Positions 9,147 to 18,903 are shown, counted from the first letter of the stretch. The stretch: DNA of 64,000 bases from Bacteroidota bacterium (GCA_016711825.1 JADJSG010000007.1:372001-436000), one strand, 5' to 3'. Notes: generated from the sequence alone by a model not told the origin. Numbers and translations: made by a program.

Positions 9147-9570
9147 ACCAACTATGAAAATATTTTTGGTCGATGACGATGCTTTATATTTAAAAAATTT
9201 GTCGTTAGACTTTCTTGATTTTGATAATTATATAATAGAAACCTTTCCTACTGGTGAAAAATGTTTGGAAAAAATACATGAAATGCCTGATTTGGTGATT
9301 CTTGATTATCATTTAAATGGCATTAACCCAACCGCTATCAATGGCATTGAAGCCCTAGATGAAATTAAAAAAATAAATTCGAATATTCCTGTAGTGATGC
9401 TTTCTAGTCAAGATAAAATTGAAGTTGCCGTCAATTGTATGCATCATCATGCATTCGATTATGTGGTAAAAAGCGAAACAGCTTTTATGCGCTTACAAAA
9501 AATTATCGAAACCATCGGCCAATTTCAAAAAATTGAAAAAGAGCTCAATTGGTATATGGATAGAATGTAA
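9139..9570 (+). CDS. Single-domain response regulator (REC only)
   Basis: 143 residues. The ATG at 9139 sits in ATGAATAA, overlapping the kinase stop; another ATG is at 9154. Receiver signature: acidic pocket IFLVDDDA, phospho-Asp56 in LVILDYHLNG, VVMLSSQDKI with the switch Ser, and the conserved Lys in DYVVKSE. No output domain follows. As the partner of the hybrid kinase it is the likely end acceptor of the Hpt phosphate, working by protein contact rather than DNA binding. Confidence 0.9.
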   Translation: MNKPTMKIFLVDDDALYLKNLSLDFLDFDNYIIETFPTGEKCLEKIHEMPDLVILDYHLNGINPTAINGIEALDEIKKINSNIPVVMLSSQDKIEVAVNCMHHHAFDYVVKSETAFMRLQKIIETIGQFQKIEKELNWYMDRM

Positions 9571-9775
9571 TGGCAACTGCCTTGAATACTTCCTTTTAGC
9601 TTCCATAAATCACCTATTGTTTTTGTGATGCTATAAATTGTATCTAAACAATAAGTTGAATGCTTGTATAATGAACCTGGGTTCAATTCAACAAATTACT
9701 TTAGTCGAATGCACCAGAATGACTCTGTAAGCTTTCATGAGTAAGCGCTATAGCCGCTTCATAGTATGATTCATA

Positions 9776-9814
9776 CAAAAATGGCTTGTGTAATCAAACA
9801 CAAACCACTTTTAT
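9776..9814 (-). terminator. Intrinsic terminator of the small lipoprotein gene
   Basis: On the minus strand an AAGTGGTTTGTGT arm pairs with ACACAAGCCATTTT and runs into TTTTTG. It lies 25 bases beyond the stop at 9839. Confidence 0.55.
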
Positions 9815-9838
9815 AAAACAACACAATTAAAAATGTAT

Positions 9839-10084
9839 CTATTGTATTTGACAGTTGATACTATAGTTGCCAAACAAATCACTGCCCGATTTTGTATTTT
9901 CATTACATCGGTCTTCAGCTCTTTTTCTGTTTTCATTGTAAGTATACACTGAATGATCATTGGTATTGGTACCAGTTCCGCTGGTATAGGTTTTAGAACA
10001 TTTACAAGTGTAATCTTTTTTGCACGATATCATCGAAGTTCCGATAAAGAACAAGCTACCTGTAATTAATAATGCTTTTTTCAT
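9839..10084 (-). CDS. Small cysteine-rich lipoprotein, function unknown
   Basis: 81 residues from the ATG at 10084. Signal peptide with a lipobox ending GTSMISC (acylated Cys about residue 21), then DYTCKCSKTYTSG, and two more Cys near the end. The in-frame ATG at 10123 is unlikely because a -7-like GAccTTTG on the minus strand lies between the two starts. The four Cys of the mature part could form disulphides in the periplasm. It stands alone, with its own terminator. No family recognised beyond short Bacteroidota lipoproteins. Confidence 0.7.
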   Translation of the reverse strand: MKKALLITGSLFFIGTSMISCKKDYTCKCSKTYTSGTGTNTNDHSVYTYNENRKRAEDRCNENTKSGSDLFGNYSINCQIQ

Positions 10085-10123
10085 TTTTTTATTTATTTTA
10101 ATATTTCTAGATGCAAAGGTCAT

Positions 10124-10474
10124 CTTATATATGTTCTGGATTGTTACACGATATTGTGATTATGTTGTATCATTTTTGAATATGTTGTTTTTTAAGCTAT
10201 ATGATCCAAAATGTTGGATTGCTACTTAAGCATCTATGCTATTTGTGATGCCAAATGTATTGATTTAATTATTTGGGTTTTATCGATACAATGTACGACC
10301 ATATTGGGTTTTAGCTTATTGTTTATTAGCAATGTTTAATTCATTTATTTTGTATAGAATACATCATAAATTATAGATGTGTAAATGTTGATATTATTTA
10401 TAATAGATATGTAAACTTATTTTAAGGATTAGCATGACCTTTGAATTGCCATCTAACTTTTAAACTCATTTCAT
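10124..10474. other. Intergenic, AT-rich, no gene seen
   Basis: About 350 bases between the minus-strand lipoprotein and a small plus-strand gene. No RNA gene or extended palindrome seen; stop codons are frequent in all frames. It presumably holds promoters in both directions. Confidence 0.5.
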
Positions 10475-10705
10475 ATGCACCAAGAACTTTCACTTCGAGA
10501 TAAAATTATCAAGATGACTAAAATCATCCATGAGCAATATCCTGCATTGTCAGCATTCATAAACCCATTACCACAAGAAATGTTTAATGCGGGTTTTTCA
10601 AATTTTAATCCACAAAGTTTGCGATTGTATTATCACCAACTCAAAGATTTATACAATACTTATATCTATAATCATCATCTAGAAAAAAATCATCATTCTA
10701 TATAA
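10475..10705 (+). CDS. Small hypothetical protein
   Basis: 76 residues from ATG 10475. Probably helical, soluble and His/Tyr-rich (LRLYYHQLKDLYNTYIYNHH). No signal peptide and no recognised domain. It precedes tspO on the same strand by 70 bases. Coding status rests on a clean ATG and ordinary codon use only. Confidence 0.45.
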   Translation: MHQELSLRDKIIKMTKIIHEQYPALSAFINPLPQEMFNAGFSNFNPQSLRLYYHQLKDLYNTYIYNHHLEKNHHSI

Positions 10706-10775
10706 TGATATTTAATTTTAACCCTATTCTTAACAACCGAATAGTTGTATATTGTATTCAAAAAATATTTTAAAA

Positions 10776-11267
10776 ATGGCAATTACGCTCAATCAATCCA
10801 ATGGCTTAAAACTTGTTTTGTCCATTATCTTATGTGAAGGGGTTGGCATCATAAGCGGTTTGTTGGCTGCACCCGAAATGAAACAATGGTTAGGAACTTT
10901 ACAAGTGCCTTCCTGGAATCCACCTTCCTATCTATTTGGCCCTGTATGGACTTTATTATATTTTCTAATGGGTGTTTCTTTTTGGTTAATATGGAAAAGT
11001 ACAGCCCCAGACAAACAAAAAAAATATGCGATGATTGTTTTTTTTGTTCAACTAGTCCTCAATTTTTTATGGTCATTTATTTTCTTTAATCTGCATTCAC
11101 CTTTTTTCGCATTGATCAATATATTACTCATGTTAATTGCTATTTCAATGACCATGTATTATTTTTCATTCATTTCACGTATAGCATCCTGGTTATTGTT
11201 GCCTTATCTTTTATGGGTTTGTTTTGCAACGGTACTTAATTTTTCTATTTGGTCATTAAATAGCTAG
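10776..11267 (+). CDS. tspO: TspO/MBR family tryptophan-rich sensory protein
   Basis: 163 residues from the ATG at 10776 (an in-frame TTG at 10752 is less likely), the normal family length. Five hydrophobic helices are visible. Family motifs: the loop PSWNPPSYLFGPVWTLLY, Trp-rich helices, the LVLNFLWSFIFF segment and the final LLPYLLWVCFATVLNFSIW. TspO proteins bind porphyrins and influence their export or breakdown and stress signalling. Here it lies beside the stress gene dps but is separately promoted. Confidence 0.93.
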   Translation: MAITLNQSNGLKLVLSIILCEGVGIISGLLAAPEMKQWLGTLQVPSWNPPSYLFGPVWTLLYFLMGVSFWLIWKSTAPDKQKKYAMIVFFVQLVLNFLWSFIFFNLHSPFFALINILLMLIAISMTMYYFSFISRIASWLLLPYLLWVCFATVLNFSIWSLNS

Positions 11268-11644
11268 TAGTTTACAATCTTGTATGTTGTTTGTTTTTTA
11301 CCTCTTATTTTATGCTCATGAATTTCAATGTTCACTTTGATAGTATGTTAAGTATACAACAAGAAATCTTACAATAGTTATGAAGAATGGTGTAAGTATG
11401 CCGTACTGTTATGTATGATCTTTGCATACGTTCTATATATCATTCAAATGAAAATCATTTAAACATATACCTGCAATAATTAAACGATTTATTTTGTATT
11501 GTAGTTTTTATCTGAATGAGCTGCAAATACTTGTTAGATATTTTTACAGAATAAATGCTAGTTGACGTATGGGAAATTTACTTTTTTTGATTGCAGTAAA
11601 CATCCATACACAAATATTTTTTTAACCATTAAATAAAATATAAT
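11268..11644. other. Intergenic leader upstream of dps
   Basis: 377 AT-rich bases without a reading frame of note. It must hold the dps promoter, but no clean TTTG/TAnnTTTG pair stands out near the gene. Confidence 0.4.
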
Positions 11645-12118
11645 ATGAAACCCTCTATCGGTATTACAGAAAAAAAATTACAAAAAATTACTACTTTACT
11701 CGCGGTCATACTTGCTGATGAAATGGTATTGTATAACAAAACCAGAAAATTTCATTGGAATGTACGTGGGGAAAGTTTTATGGAATTGCATAAGCTTTTT
11801 CAAGCCCAATATACCGAATTAGAAGAAGTGATTGACTTGGTAGCAGAAAGAATCAATAAATTAGGGAGTAAAACAATTGGTACTTTAAAAGAATATCTGG
11901 CTTTAACCCGACTTTCTGAATCGCCCGATACCTATCCCGCCCAAAAAGACATGTTGACTGAATTGCTCAACGATCATGAATCTATCATAAGATCAATCAG
12001 AAAAGACATTGAAGAAATGGATGAAAAATACCATGAAGCTGTTACCATTGATTTTTTAACGGGCTTGATGGCACAACACGAAACCACCGCCTGGGTATTG
12101 AGACGATATCTTGATTAA
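11645..12118 (+). CDS. dps: Dps-family DNA-protecting ferritin-like protein
   Basis: 157 residues. Dps dodecamers oxidise ferrous iron with peroxide, store it and cover DNA in stress and starvation. The intersubunit ferroxidase ligands are present: His37 in KFHWNVRG, His49, and Asp64 and Glu68 in EEVIDLVAERI. The C-terminal helix (MAQHETTAWVLRRYL) is typical. The N-terminus is short, with a few Lys residues, so DNA binding by the tail is uncertain. Monocistronic, with an AT-rich leader. Confidence 0.93.
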   Translation: MKPSIGITEKKLQKITTLLAVILADEMVLYNKTRKFHWNVRGESFMELHKLFQAQYTELEEVIDLVAERINKLGSKTIGTLKEYLALTRLSESPDTYPAQKDMLTELLNDHESIIRSIRKDIEEMDEKYHEAVTIDFLTGLMAQHETTAWVLRRYLD

Positions 12119-12309
12119 TGAATGGTGGATTGATTTGTCTTTTTATGATGACTAATAGACAAATTGAGTGAATGATTTTTGTTTAGAAAAATGGGATAAA
12201 AGTTACGACAATTAAATTTATTTGAACACTTCATTCATTTTTTTACGATACATTCCAAAAGGATTACAAGCATAATCTGCATATTGAAACAATTTATTCT
12301 TTTCACGAT

Positions 12310-12924
12310 ATGAGGAAATACATTTATTACCTATTGTTTATTCAATCACTATTGCTTATTGCTTGCAACACAAACAATAGAAGTATTTCATCAAATAATG
12401 TGACCAAAGAAGCTTTTCAACCAGATAATGATACAACAATGGTAATGCCTGTTGATACTACTGATGTTTTGCCTAATGATACTAGTAATCAATCCAAGAA
12501 AGAAGTAATAAACACTGACTCATGTAAACAGTTGCAATGTCCCATATGGGCTCAAATTGTTTTGTCGCAACAAACGATGTATTTATATGTAGATGGCGCA
12601 TTGCTTGATACTTTTAAAGTTACTACAGGCAACAAAAAACATGTAACTCCTTATATGGAGCGTCGCCCCTCAGGTCCATTATATGTAAAATATTCATCTA
12701 AAAAATACCCCGGTGGTAACTATATGGGAATGGGTAATATGCCTTATGTAGTGTTTGTAAAAGGAGGCTATGCCATACATGGTACCACCAAAGGAAATAT
12801 TAAATTGTTAGGCAAAAAAGTTTCGCATGGATGTATTCGATTGCATCCTGACAATGCTAAAATATTTTTTGATTTGGTAACAGCGAGAGGAATCAATCAA
12901 ACATGGATTTCTATTGTTGAATAA
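12310..12924 (+). CDS. L,D-transpeptidase (YkuD) lipoprotein
   Basis: 204 residues. Lipobox LLLIAC with acylated Cys19, then a low-complexity Asp/Thr linker to about residue 75. The YkuD domain spans about 80-204: IVLSQQTMYLYVDG, AIHGTT with the conserved His, and the catalytic motif SHGCIRL with nucleophile Cys175. Such enzymes form 3-3 peptidoglycan crosslinks or attach proteins to peptidoglycan in the periplasm. No peptidoglycan-binding domain is present. Confidence 0.92.
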   Translation: MRKYIYYLLFIQSLLLIACNTNNRSISSNNVTKEAFQPDNDTTMVMPVDTTDVLPNDTSNQSKKEVINTDSCKQLQCPIWAQIVLSQQTMYLYVDGALLDTFKVTTGNKKHVTPYMERRPSGPLYVKYSSKKYPGGNYMGMGNMPYVVFVKGGYAIHGTTKGNIKLLGKKVSHGCIRLHPDNAKIFFDLVTARGINQTWISIVE

Positions 12925-13116
12925 ATACATTCAGCATTAAATAGATAAATCTTGTAATTTATTCTGCTATTTATACAACATCCCTGAAAGGCTTTTTAAG
13001 AACTTTGTAGAAAACAACAATAAGCTGGATTATGGACTTCTTGTAGATTATTTATGCTACAACCAAACCAATATTGGTTTGTCATATAGTTACATTTTTT
13101 TTAATTACAAGCACCC

Positions 13117-13908
13117 ATGGAAGTCAAAGCAAACAAATATATTTTTTCAAAAGGGGTTGATACATTTTTTAGCGATGTATACAAAGCCTATAGCTTTACC
13201 ACTCGTTTTTTTAAAGAAGCTTTTGTAGCTCCATTTCATTTTAAAGAAATCATTCATCAGTCGTTCGAAATTGGGTTAAAATCATTGGGCTTAATCACCG
13301 TCACTGGTTTTATTGTTGGTATCGTTTTTACCAAACAATCGCGCCCTTCACTTGAAGATTTTGGGGCGAGTTCATGGTTGCCTTCCCTCATTGGTATTGC
13401 CATTGTAAGGGCCTTAGGTCCATTAGTTACTGCCTTGATCTGTGCAGGTAAAGTGGGTTCTAGTATTGGTGCCGAATTGGGTTCCATGAAAGTCACCGAA
13501 CAAATTGATGCTATGGAGGTATCTGCGATCAATCCTTTTAAATATTTAGTGGTTACCAGAGTCATTGCTTCTACACTCATGGTGCCATTATTGTCATTGT
13601 ATTGCAGTTTTGTTGGACTCATAGGTTCCTATGTAAATGTACATGCTGAAGAAAATACCACCCTGGCTATATTTTATAAAAATGCTTTTTCAACACTCAC
13701 CTTTATTGATATTTTTTCATCTTTAGCCAAAGCAATCGTCTATGGGTTTACCATAGGTATTATTGGTTGCTATAAGGGTTTCAATGCCACGCAAGGAACA
13801 CGTGGTGTGGGTAAAGCAGCAAACCAGGCAGTGGTGCTTTCGATGTTTCTTATTTTTCTCGAAGAGGTGATTATTGTACAGGTAGCAAACTGGATCAGAA
13901 ATTTTTAA
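13117..13908 (+). CDS. mlaE: MlaE-type ABC transporter permease
   Basis: 263 residues with five to six membrane helices. The conserved core is IVRALGPLVTALICAGKVGS, then GAELGSMKVTEQIDAMEV and ATRVIAS-like VVTRVIAST, all diagnostic for the MlaE/YrbE permeases that move phospholipids between inner and outer membrane. Its stop overlaps the ATG of the ATPase gene by one base, so translation is coupled. With the next two genes it forms the inner-membrane complex; periplasmic MlaC and outer-membrane MlaA are not in this window. Confidence 0.93.
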   Translation: MEVKANKYIFSKGVDTFFSDVYKAYSFTTRFFKEAFVAPFHFKEIIHQSFEIGLKSLGLITVTGFIVGIVFTKQSRPSLEDFGASSWLPSLIGIAIVRALGPLVTALICAGKVGSSIGAELGSMKVTEQIDAMEVSAINPFKYLVVTRVIASTLMVPLLSLYCSFVGLIGSYVNVHAEENTTLAIFYKNAFSTLTFIDIFSSLAKAIVYGFTIGIIGCYKGFNATQGTRGVGKAANQAVVLSMFLIFLEEVIIVQVANWIRNF

Positions 13909-14690
13909 TGATGGAACAAATAATAGATCAGGAAGTGTCAACAGAAACACCCGTTATTTCAATACATGGTTTGTATAAATCGTTTGGTGAACTCGATGTA
14001 CTCAAAGGCGTTGATTTTACTGTGATGAAAGGCGAAAATATTGCCGTGTTAGGGAAATCAGGCTCTGGTAAATCAGTATTGATTAAAATCATTGCAGGTT
14101 TATTAAAGGCCGATAAAGGATCTGTCAATGTATTGGGGCAAGAGGTTGAATTACTCAATGCCAAAGAGTTAGATGCCTTGCGTTTACGTATTGGTTTTTC
14201 CTTTCAAAGCAGTGCCTTATATGATAGTATGAATATTTATCAAAATCTGGCCTTCCCTTTGACAATGAACAATAAAAAATTAAATGCCCAACAAGTCACC
14301 CAGGCAGTTGAAGAAGCCCTGGATGCCGTGGGTTTGTTAAATAAAATAAATCAAATGCCTGCTGATTTATCGGGTGGACAACGAAAACGTATAGGCATTG
14401 CCCGTACCTTGATATTGAAACCAGAAATCATGTTGTATGACGAGCCAACTTCTGGTTTAGACCCCAACACTTCATCCGAAATTAATTTGCTTATACAAGA
14501 TGTACAAAAAAAGTACAATACCAGTGCTGTGGTCATTACCCATGATTTGACATGTGCCAAGCAAACATGCAATCAAGTCGCAATATTACTCGATGGTCAA
14601 TTTTTAAAAATGGGGCCATTTGATGAAGTGTTTAAATCAACAGACCCTCAAATACAAAGTTTTTACAATTACAATTTTATAAATCATTGA
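13908..14690 (+). CDS. mlaF: MlaF-type ABC transporter ATP-binding protein
   Basis: 260 residues, the energising subunit of the lipid transporter. Walker A GKSGSGKSVLIK, Q-loop FSFQSSALYDSM (the SALYDSM form is typical of MlaF), signature LSGGQRKRIGIARTL, Walker B IMLYDEPTSGLDP and switch His in VVITHD. Start ATG at 13908, with a second at 13911. One base separates its stop from the MCE gene. Confidence 0.93.
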   Translation: MMEQIIDQEVSTETPVISIHGLYKSFGELDVLKGVDFTVMKGENIAVLGKSGSGKSVLIKIIAGLLKADKGSVNVLGQEVELLNAKELDALRLRIGFSFQSSALYDSMNIYQNLAFPLTMNNKKLNAQQVTQAVEEALDAVGLLNKINQMPADLSGGQRKRIGIARTLILKPEIMLYDEPTSGLDPNTSSEINLLIQDVQKKYNTSAVVITHDLTCAKQTCNQVAILLDGQFLKMGPFDEVFKSTDPQIQSFYNYNFINH

Positions 14691-14691
14691 T

Positions 14692-15669
14692 ATGAAAGAT
14701 ACCTCAAACAGACATGCAATAATAGTCGGATTTTTTGTTTTTATAGGCATCGCATTTCTCCTTGCCGGAATTTTAATGGTTGGAAACCTGCATGAAACCT
14801 TTAAAAAGAAAATGCAATTGGTTTCATTATTTGATGATGTCAGTGGTTTGCAAAAAGGAAATAATGTTTGGTTTTCGGGAGTGAAAATTGGGGTAGTGAG
14901 TGATATTCGTTTTTTTGGCAAATCGCAAGTGGCAGTTAGTTTAAAAATTGAAACCAAAATACAACAATACATTCGAAAAGATGCCATGGTGAAAATTGCT
15001 ACAGATGGATTAATAGGAAATAAAATATTGGTGATTTATGGCGGCACATCGGCCTTTGATGAGGCAGAAGCAGGCGATACCTTAAGGGTTGAAAAAACGT
15101 TTACTTCCGAAGATATGATTAACACTTTGCAGGAAAACAATTTAAATGTATTAGCCATCTCAAAAGATTTTAAAGTTTTGAGTCAGAAAGTGTTACAAGG
15201 CGAAGGAACACTCGGAATATTGTTAAATGACAATGAAGTATATAACAATATGCAGGCCACCACACGATCCTTACAACAAGCTTCTTCAAAGGCGCAACTA
15301 CTTGTAAGCAATATCAACGTTTATACTGAAGGCTTTAATCGTAAAGGTACTTTTGCCAATGATTTAGCAACTGATACGGTTGTTTTTAATAATATTAAAA
15401 GGAGTGCAGACAAGCTAAAACAAATAACAGACACCGCAAATCAGCTTGTGGCAAAATTGAATGAGGCTTCCCAAAACCCCGCTACCACGCTTGGTGTATT
15501 GTTGTATAATGAAGAGTCAGGCAATCATGTAAAAAATATCATCTACAACCTTGATAGTACTTCGTATAAGCTGAATGAAAATATGGAAGCTATCCAGCAT
15601 AGCTTTTTATTCAGAAGATATTTTAGAAAGAAAGCTAGACAAGCAACCCTGAATGTAAAAAAATATTAA
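14692..15669 (+). CDS. mlaD: MlaD/MCE-domain lipid transport protein
   Basis: 325 residues. One N-terminal membrane helix (IIVGFFVFIGIAFLLAGILM), then the MCE domain at about 38-120 (LVSLFDDVSGLQKGNNVWFSGVKIGVVSDI, with the lipid-binding hexamer loop), then a long helical C-terminal part with NDNEVYNNMQATTRSLQQ, typical of MCE proteins. It binds phospholipid in the periplasm and hands it on. Third gene of the mlaEFD unit. Confidence 0.92.
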   Translation: MKDTSNRHAIIVGFFVFIGIAFLLAGILMVGNLHETFKKKMQLVSLFDDVSGLQKGNNVWFSGVKIGVVSDIRFFGKSQVAVSLKIETKIQQYIRKDAMVKIATDGLIGNKILVIYGGTSAFDEAEAGDTLRVEKTFTSEDMINTLQENNLNVLAISKDFKVLSQKVLQGEGTLGILLNDNEVYNNMQATTRSLQQASSKAQLLVSNINVYTEGFNRKGTFANDLATDTVVFNNIKRSADKLKQITDTANQLVAKLNEASQNPATTLGVLLYNEESGNHVKNIIYNLDSTSYKLNENMEAIQHSFLFRRYFRKKARQATLNVKKY

Positions 15670-15735
15670 ACTTCAAGGGCAACATTAACAGAGCTATTGG
15701 AAATCGTGTTTTCAATGCTTAACTTTATATAAATT

Positions 15736-17418
15736 ATGGATTTATTGTATTCATTGTTCAGATTGCTATCAGGTATCGGATTGTTTATGTTCGCTATGTA
15801 CTTGATTGAGGAATCGTTGAAAAACCTTTCAGGGAGAAATTTTAAAATCTTCTTAAAAAAAATTACCAAAAATAATATAGGGGCTGCTTTTGGAGGTGCT
15901 GTGGTGACGGGTATTTTACAAAGTAGTTCCATGGTGTCGTTGATGGTACTGGCTTTTGTAGGTGCTGGTATTTTTACAATGAAAAATGCCATTGCCATTA
16001 TATTGGGTGCTAATTTAGGCACTACATTAGATAGTTGGATAGTGGCTACTTTGGGGTTCAATATGGATATTGAAATCATTGCCTATCCCATTATTTTTAT
16101 CGGAGGTTTTTTACTCCTGTCATTAGGTAAGCGCAATGCAATCAAGTATCTTTCTTTTTTCATGTTGGGTTTTGGATTGTTGTTTATCGGGTTAGGATTT
16201 ATGAAAGATGCTATGGAACTGCAAGTGCAAACCTTTGATTTTGCCCAATATGCCTCCATGCCATCCATCTTTTTTTTAGGCATCGGTTTTGTCATTACCT
16301 TATTGGTTCAGTCAAGTTCTGTTACCATGGCATTGACTTTAAGTGCATTGCATTTTGGCGCTATTGATTTTGCATCAGCAGCTGCTATTGTGTTAGGCTC
16401 AGAAACAGGTACTACCATCAAAATCATGTTGAGCGCTATCGGAGGCAATGCAGCGAAGAAAAGAGTGGTATTGGGCAATTTTATTTTTAATATCATTATC
16501 ACACTCTTAGCCTTTTTGTTTTTAAAACCCATTTTACATTTCATTCAGGAGGTGTTAAATGTAAAAAATCCATTATTGGCTTTAGTTACGTTTTCAACTT
16601 GTATCAATTTAGCGGGATTATTTTTATTCTTACCTTTTTTAGGACCCTATACTACTTTTTTAACGCGCTTTTTTAAAGAAACCAACCATACCCTTGCTTC
16701 ATTTATTGGAGATATAAAAATGGATGAACCAGAATCTGCCATGGAATTGTTTCAAAATGAAGTGGAATACTTTATTTACTATGGTATTGTTTTTAATGCA
16801 TCTATGTTACAATTAGAGGACGACACAGAAGCCTCCAATATCCGTTTTCAAAAAATACTGACACAAAGAGCCTTTCATCGTAAAACACAACAGGAAAAAT
16901 ACGATTTTATAAAACAGTTACAAGGCGAAATACAAACTTGTTATTTGTTACTTCGTACGAAGGTTTCAAATACGGAAACGGCTATCCTCAATCAATATAT
17001 AGTATCGGTAAGAAGTGCGATGTATGCTGTAAAATGTTTACATGATATTGAAACGAATATTGACGATTTGAGCAAGTCGTCGCAAGATATAAAATTTGAT
17101 TTTTTTGGCCAAAGCAAGGTATATACTGCAGCTTTGTACAAAACTTTTTCTACTATCATGCATACAAGTGAAAATCAACATGCAACCAAATTAAATGCCA
17201 TGTATCTTGATATTCAAACAAATTATAATCACACCTTAAATACATTTTATAAAAATGCTCAAAACACACCACTCGATGATATAGACATGACCTTGTTGCT
17301 TAATTTTAATCGGGAGTTATTTGCTTCCAACATGGCTTTGTTAAAAGCAGTGAAAAATTTCAAATTGAGTGATGAAAAAACATTGTCTTTTTTAGAACAA
17401 GTCAATGATTTACCCTAA
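15736..17418 (+). CDS. Na/Pi cotransporter family protein
   Basis: 560 residues. Two inverted Na/Pi cotransporter repeats carry the QSSS signature: GILQSSSMVSLMVLAFVGAG and LLVQSSSVTMALTLSALHFG, with GANLGTTLDSW and GSETGTTIKIM after them. About eight membrane helices up to residue 330. The cytoplasmic C-terminal 200 residues are helical and PhoU-like. Probably imports phosphate with sodium. It follows the mla operon by 66 bases and may share its transcript. Confidence 0.9.
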   Translation: MDLLYSLFRLLSGIGLFMFAMYLIEESLKNLSGRNFKIFLKKITKNNIGAAFGGAVVTGILQSSSMVSLMVLAFVGAGIFTMKNAIAIILGANLGTTLDSWIVATLGFNMDIEIIAYPIIFIGGFLLLSLGKRNAIKYLSFFMLGFGLLFIGLGFMKDAMELQVQTFDFAQYASMPSIFFLGIGFVITLLVQSSSVTMALTLSALHFGAIDFASAAAIVLGSETGTTIKIMLSAIGGNAAKKRVVLGNFIFNIIITLLAFLFLKPILHFIQEVLNVKNPLLALVTFSTCINLAGLFLFLPFLGPYTTFLTRFFKETNHTLASFIGDIKMDEPESAMELFQNEVEYFIYYGIVFNASMLQLEDDTEASNIRFQKILTQRAFHRKTQQEKYDFIKQLQGEIQTCYLLLRTKVSNTETAILNQYIVSVRSAMYAVKCLHDIETNIDDLSKSSQDIKFDFFGQSKVYTAALYKTFSTIMHTSENQHATKLNAMYLDIQTNYNHTLNTFYKNAQNTPLDDIDMTLLLNFNRELFASNMALLKAVKNFKLSDEKTLSFLEQVNDLP

Positions 17419-17456
17419 AGATTAAGCAAAAAAGCATACATTTAAACAAGCATTGA

Positions 17457-18271
17457 ATGATGATACTACTCAACAAAAATTATATACTAACATGTTATAA
17501 AGCCAGAAGGCCCGATACACACAAGGGTGACTATGGTCATGCCTTATTGATAGCTGGCAGTGCCGATAAAATGGGGGCAGCGGTGATAGCATCAAAAGCT
17601 TGTTTACGCAGTGGCGCAGGCTTACTGACGGTGCTCACAAGCAAGTCACAGGCATGGCCACTTCAGACATGCATTCCTGAAGCGATGTTGCTTTTTGAAT
17701 TGCCACAAACTTTCAAGTATTCAGCAATAGGTATAGGACCCGGTATAGGAACAGGTACAGATAGCAAAGATGTATGCAGCAAAATAATTAATGCAGCCCA
17801 TTGCCCTTTAGTGATAGATGCAGATGCTTTAAATATACTTGCGAACAATCAGCATATGCTGGGTACTTTGCCTGCAAATACCATACTCACCCCACATGCA
17901 AAAGAATTTGACAGGCTTTTTGGTATACATTCAAATGAACAGGAACGTGTATTGACAGCAAAACAGCAATCAAAAGAATATCCTATCATCATTGTGTTGA
18001 AGGACATGAAACCAAAATAATACATCAAGATCAGGTGTATCAAAACACTACGGGCAATGCAGGACTTGCCAAAGGTGGGGCAGGAGATGCCCTCACTGGC
18101 ATGGTGACTGCGTTTTTAGCACAAGGGTATACTCCGCTCAAATCGGCAATTTTAGGAGTGTATTTGCATGGTTTAGCAGCAGATATCACTTTGCAAAGCC
18201 AAAGTGTAGAAAGCATGCTGATAACAGATGTGATTGAACATATAGGCGATGCTTTTAAAACGCTTTTGTAG
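17457..18271 (+). CDS. nnrD: ADP-dependent NAD(P)H-hydrate dehydratase, interrupted by a 1-base frameshift
   Basis: Repairs hydrated NADH/NADPH (NAD(P)HX) using ADP. Codons 1-187 (17457-18020) contain GDYGHALLIAGSADKMGAA, GIGPGIGTG and LVIDADALNIL. The rest is in another frame (to 18271), with TGNAGLAKGGAGDALTGM, the nucleotide-binding motif. Adding one G at about 18001-18003 (AAG GA CAT to AAG GGA CAT) joins them as VLKGHETKIIHQDQVYQ without loss, giving about 271 residues. The NnrE epimerase domain often fused in front is absent. Either a sequencing error or a very recent mutation. Confidence 0.85.
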
Positions 18272-18311
18272 TTTAACAGACTTTTTTTTATAGAATATTC
18301 TGTACTCCTTC

Positions 18312-18368
18312 AGTCTTCGCAGACTCTCCCGCTTCGGGGACTCTGCAACTTAGAGGTCGTAATCAACT
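18312..18368. repeat. REP-like palindrome, copy 1
   Basis: GCAGACTCTCCCG/CGGGGACTCTGC forms a hairpin with a CTT loop. The same sequence recurs at 21645-21700, and a partly inverted relative lies at 18953-18992. Each main copy stands just before a start of a REP-associated transposase remnant. Confidence 0.6.
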
Positions 18369-18394
18369 ACGAATATTTTATTTATTTTTATTTC

Positions 18395-18903
18395 ATGTCT
18401 GTGAGCCAAAAAAATACCCTACAGTAGCGGAATATTTTCAGTGACATTTACCTGATCGCGTGGTTACCGCTGTTTGAAATCACTAATGAATATGATTATG
18501 AATATAAGCCTGTTTGTCTGTGCAAACAGACAAGTTCTTTGATTATTTAAAGGCAAACGGGTATAATGTAAATGCATACCTTATCATGCCTGATCATGTT
18601 CCTGCGAAATTAAGATTCACATATACTGAAAAATGGATCAATCGAATTTTAGGCGATGGAAAAGATTCATCACTTATGACTTTATTGAAAAACTACAGGC
18701 GAATCACAGAAAAGATATTTTATTGAACAAAAACTGAATTATATACATATGAATTCTTGTGTATGTAATCCGCATTTGGCAAAATATCCTATTGAATATT
18801 TACATTGTTCGGCAAACATTTATCTTGGGCGTAGTCAAATTATTTATCCAGTTGAACATGTATTGAATATGAAAGATATTAACTTTGACAAACAGATAAA
18901 ATA
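18395..18903 (+). pseudogene. Decayed REP-associated tyrosine (Y1/RAYT) transposase
   Basis: Family fragments appear in order but in several frames: an N-terminal FSVTFT, WLPLFEITNEYD, then FFDYLKANGYNVNAYLIMPDHV (the HUH-like signature, where the usual HVHAL has become HVPAK), NRILGDGK, and the C-terminal NYIHMNS...LAKYPIEYLHCSANIYL. At least three frameshifts break it. The flanking palindromes at 18312 and 18953 fit the RAYT/REP arrangement. Not functional. Confidence 0.8.

Noticed and set aside
15666..16079. 137-codon minus-strand frame
   Set aside because: Antisense to the conserved N-terminal half of the Na/Pi cotransporter, with no supporting features.
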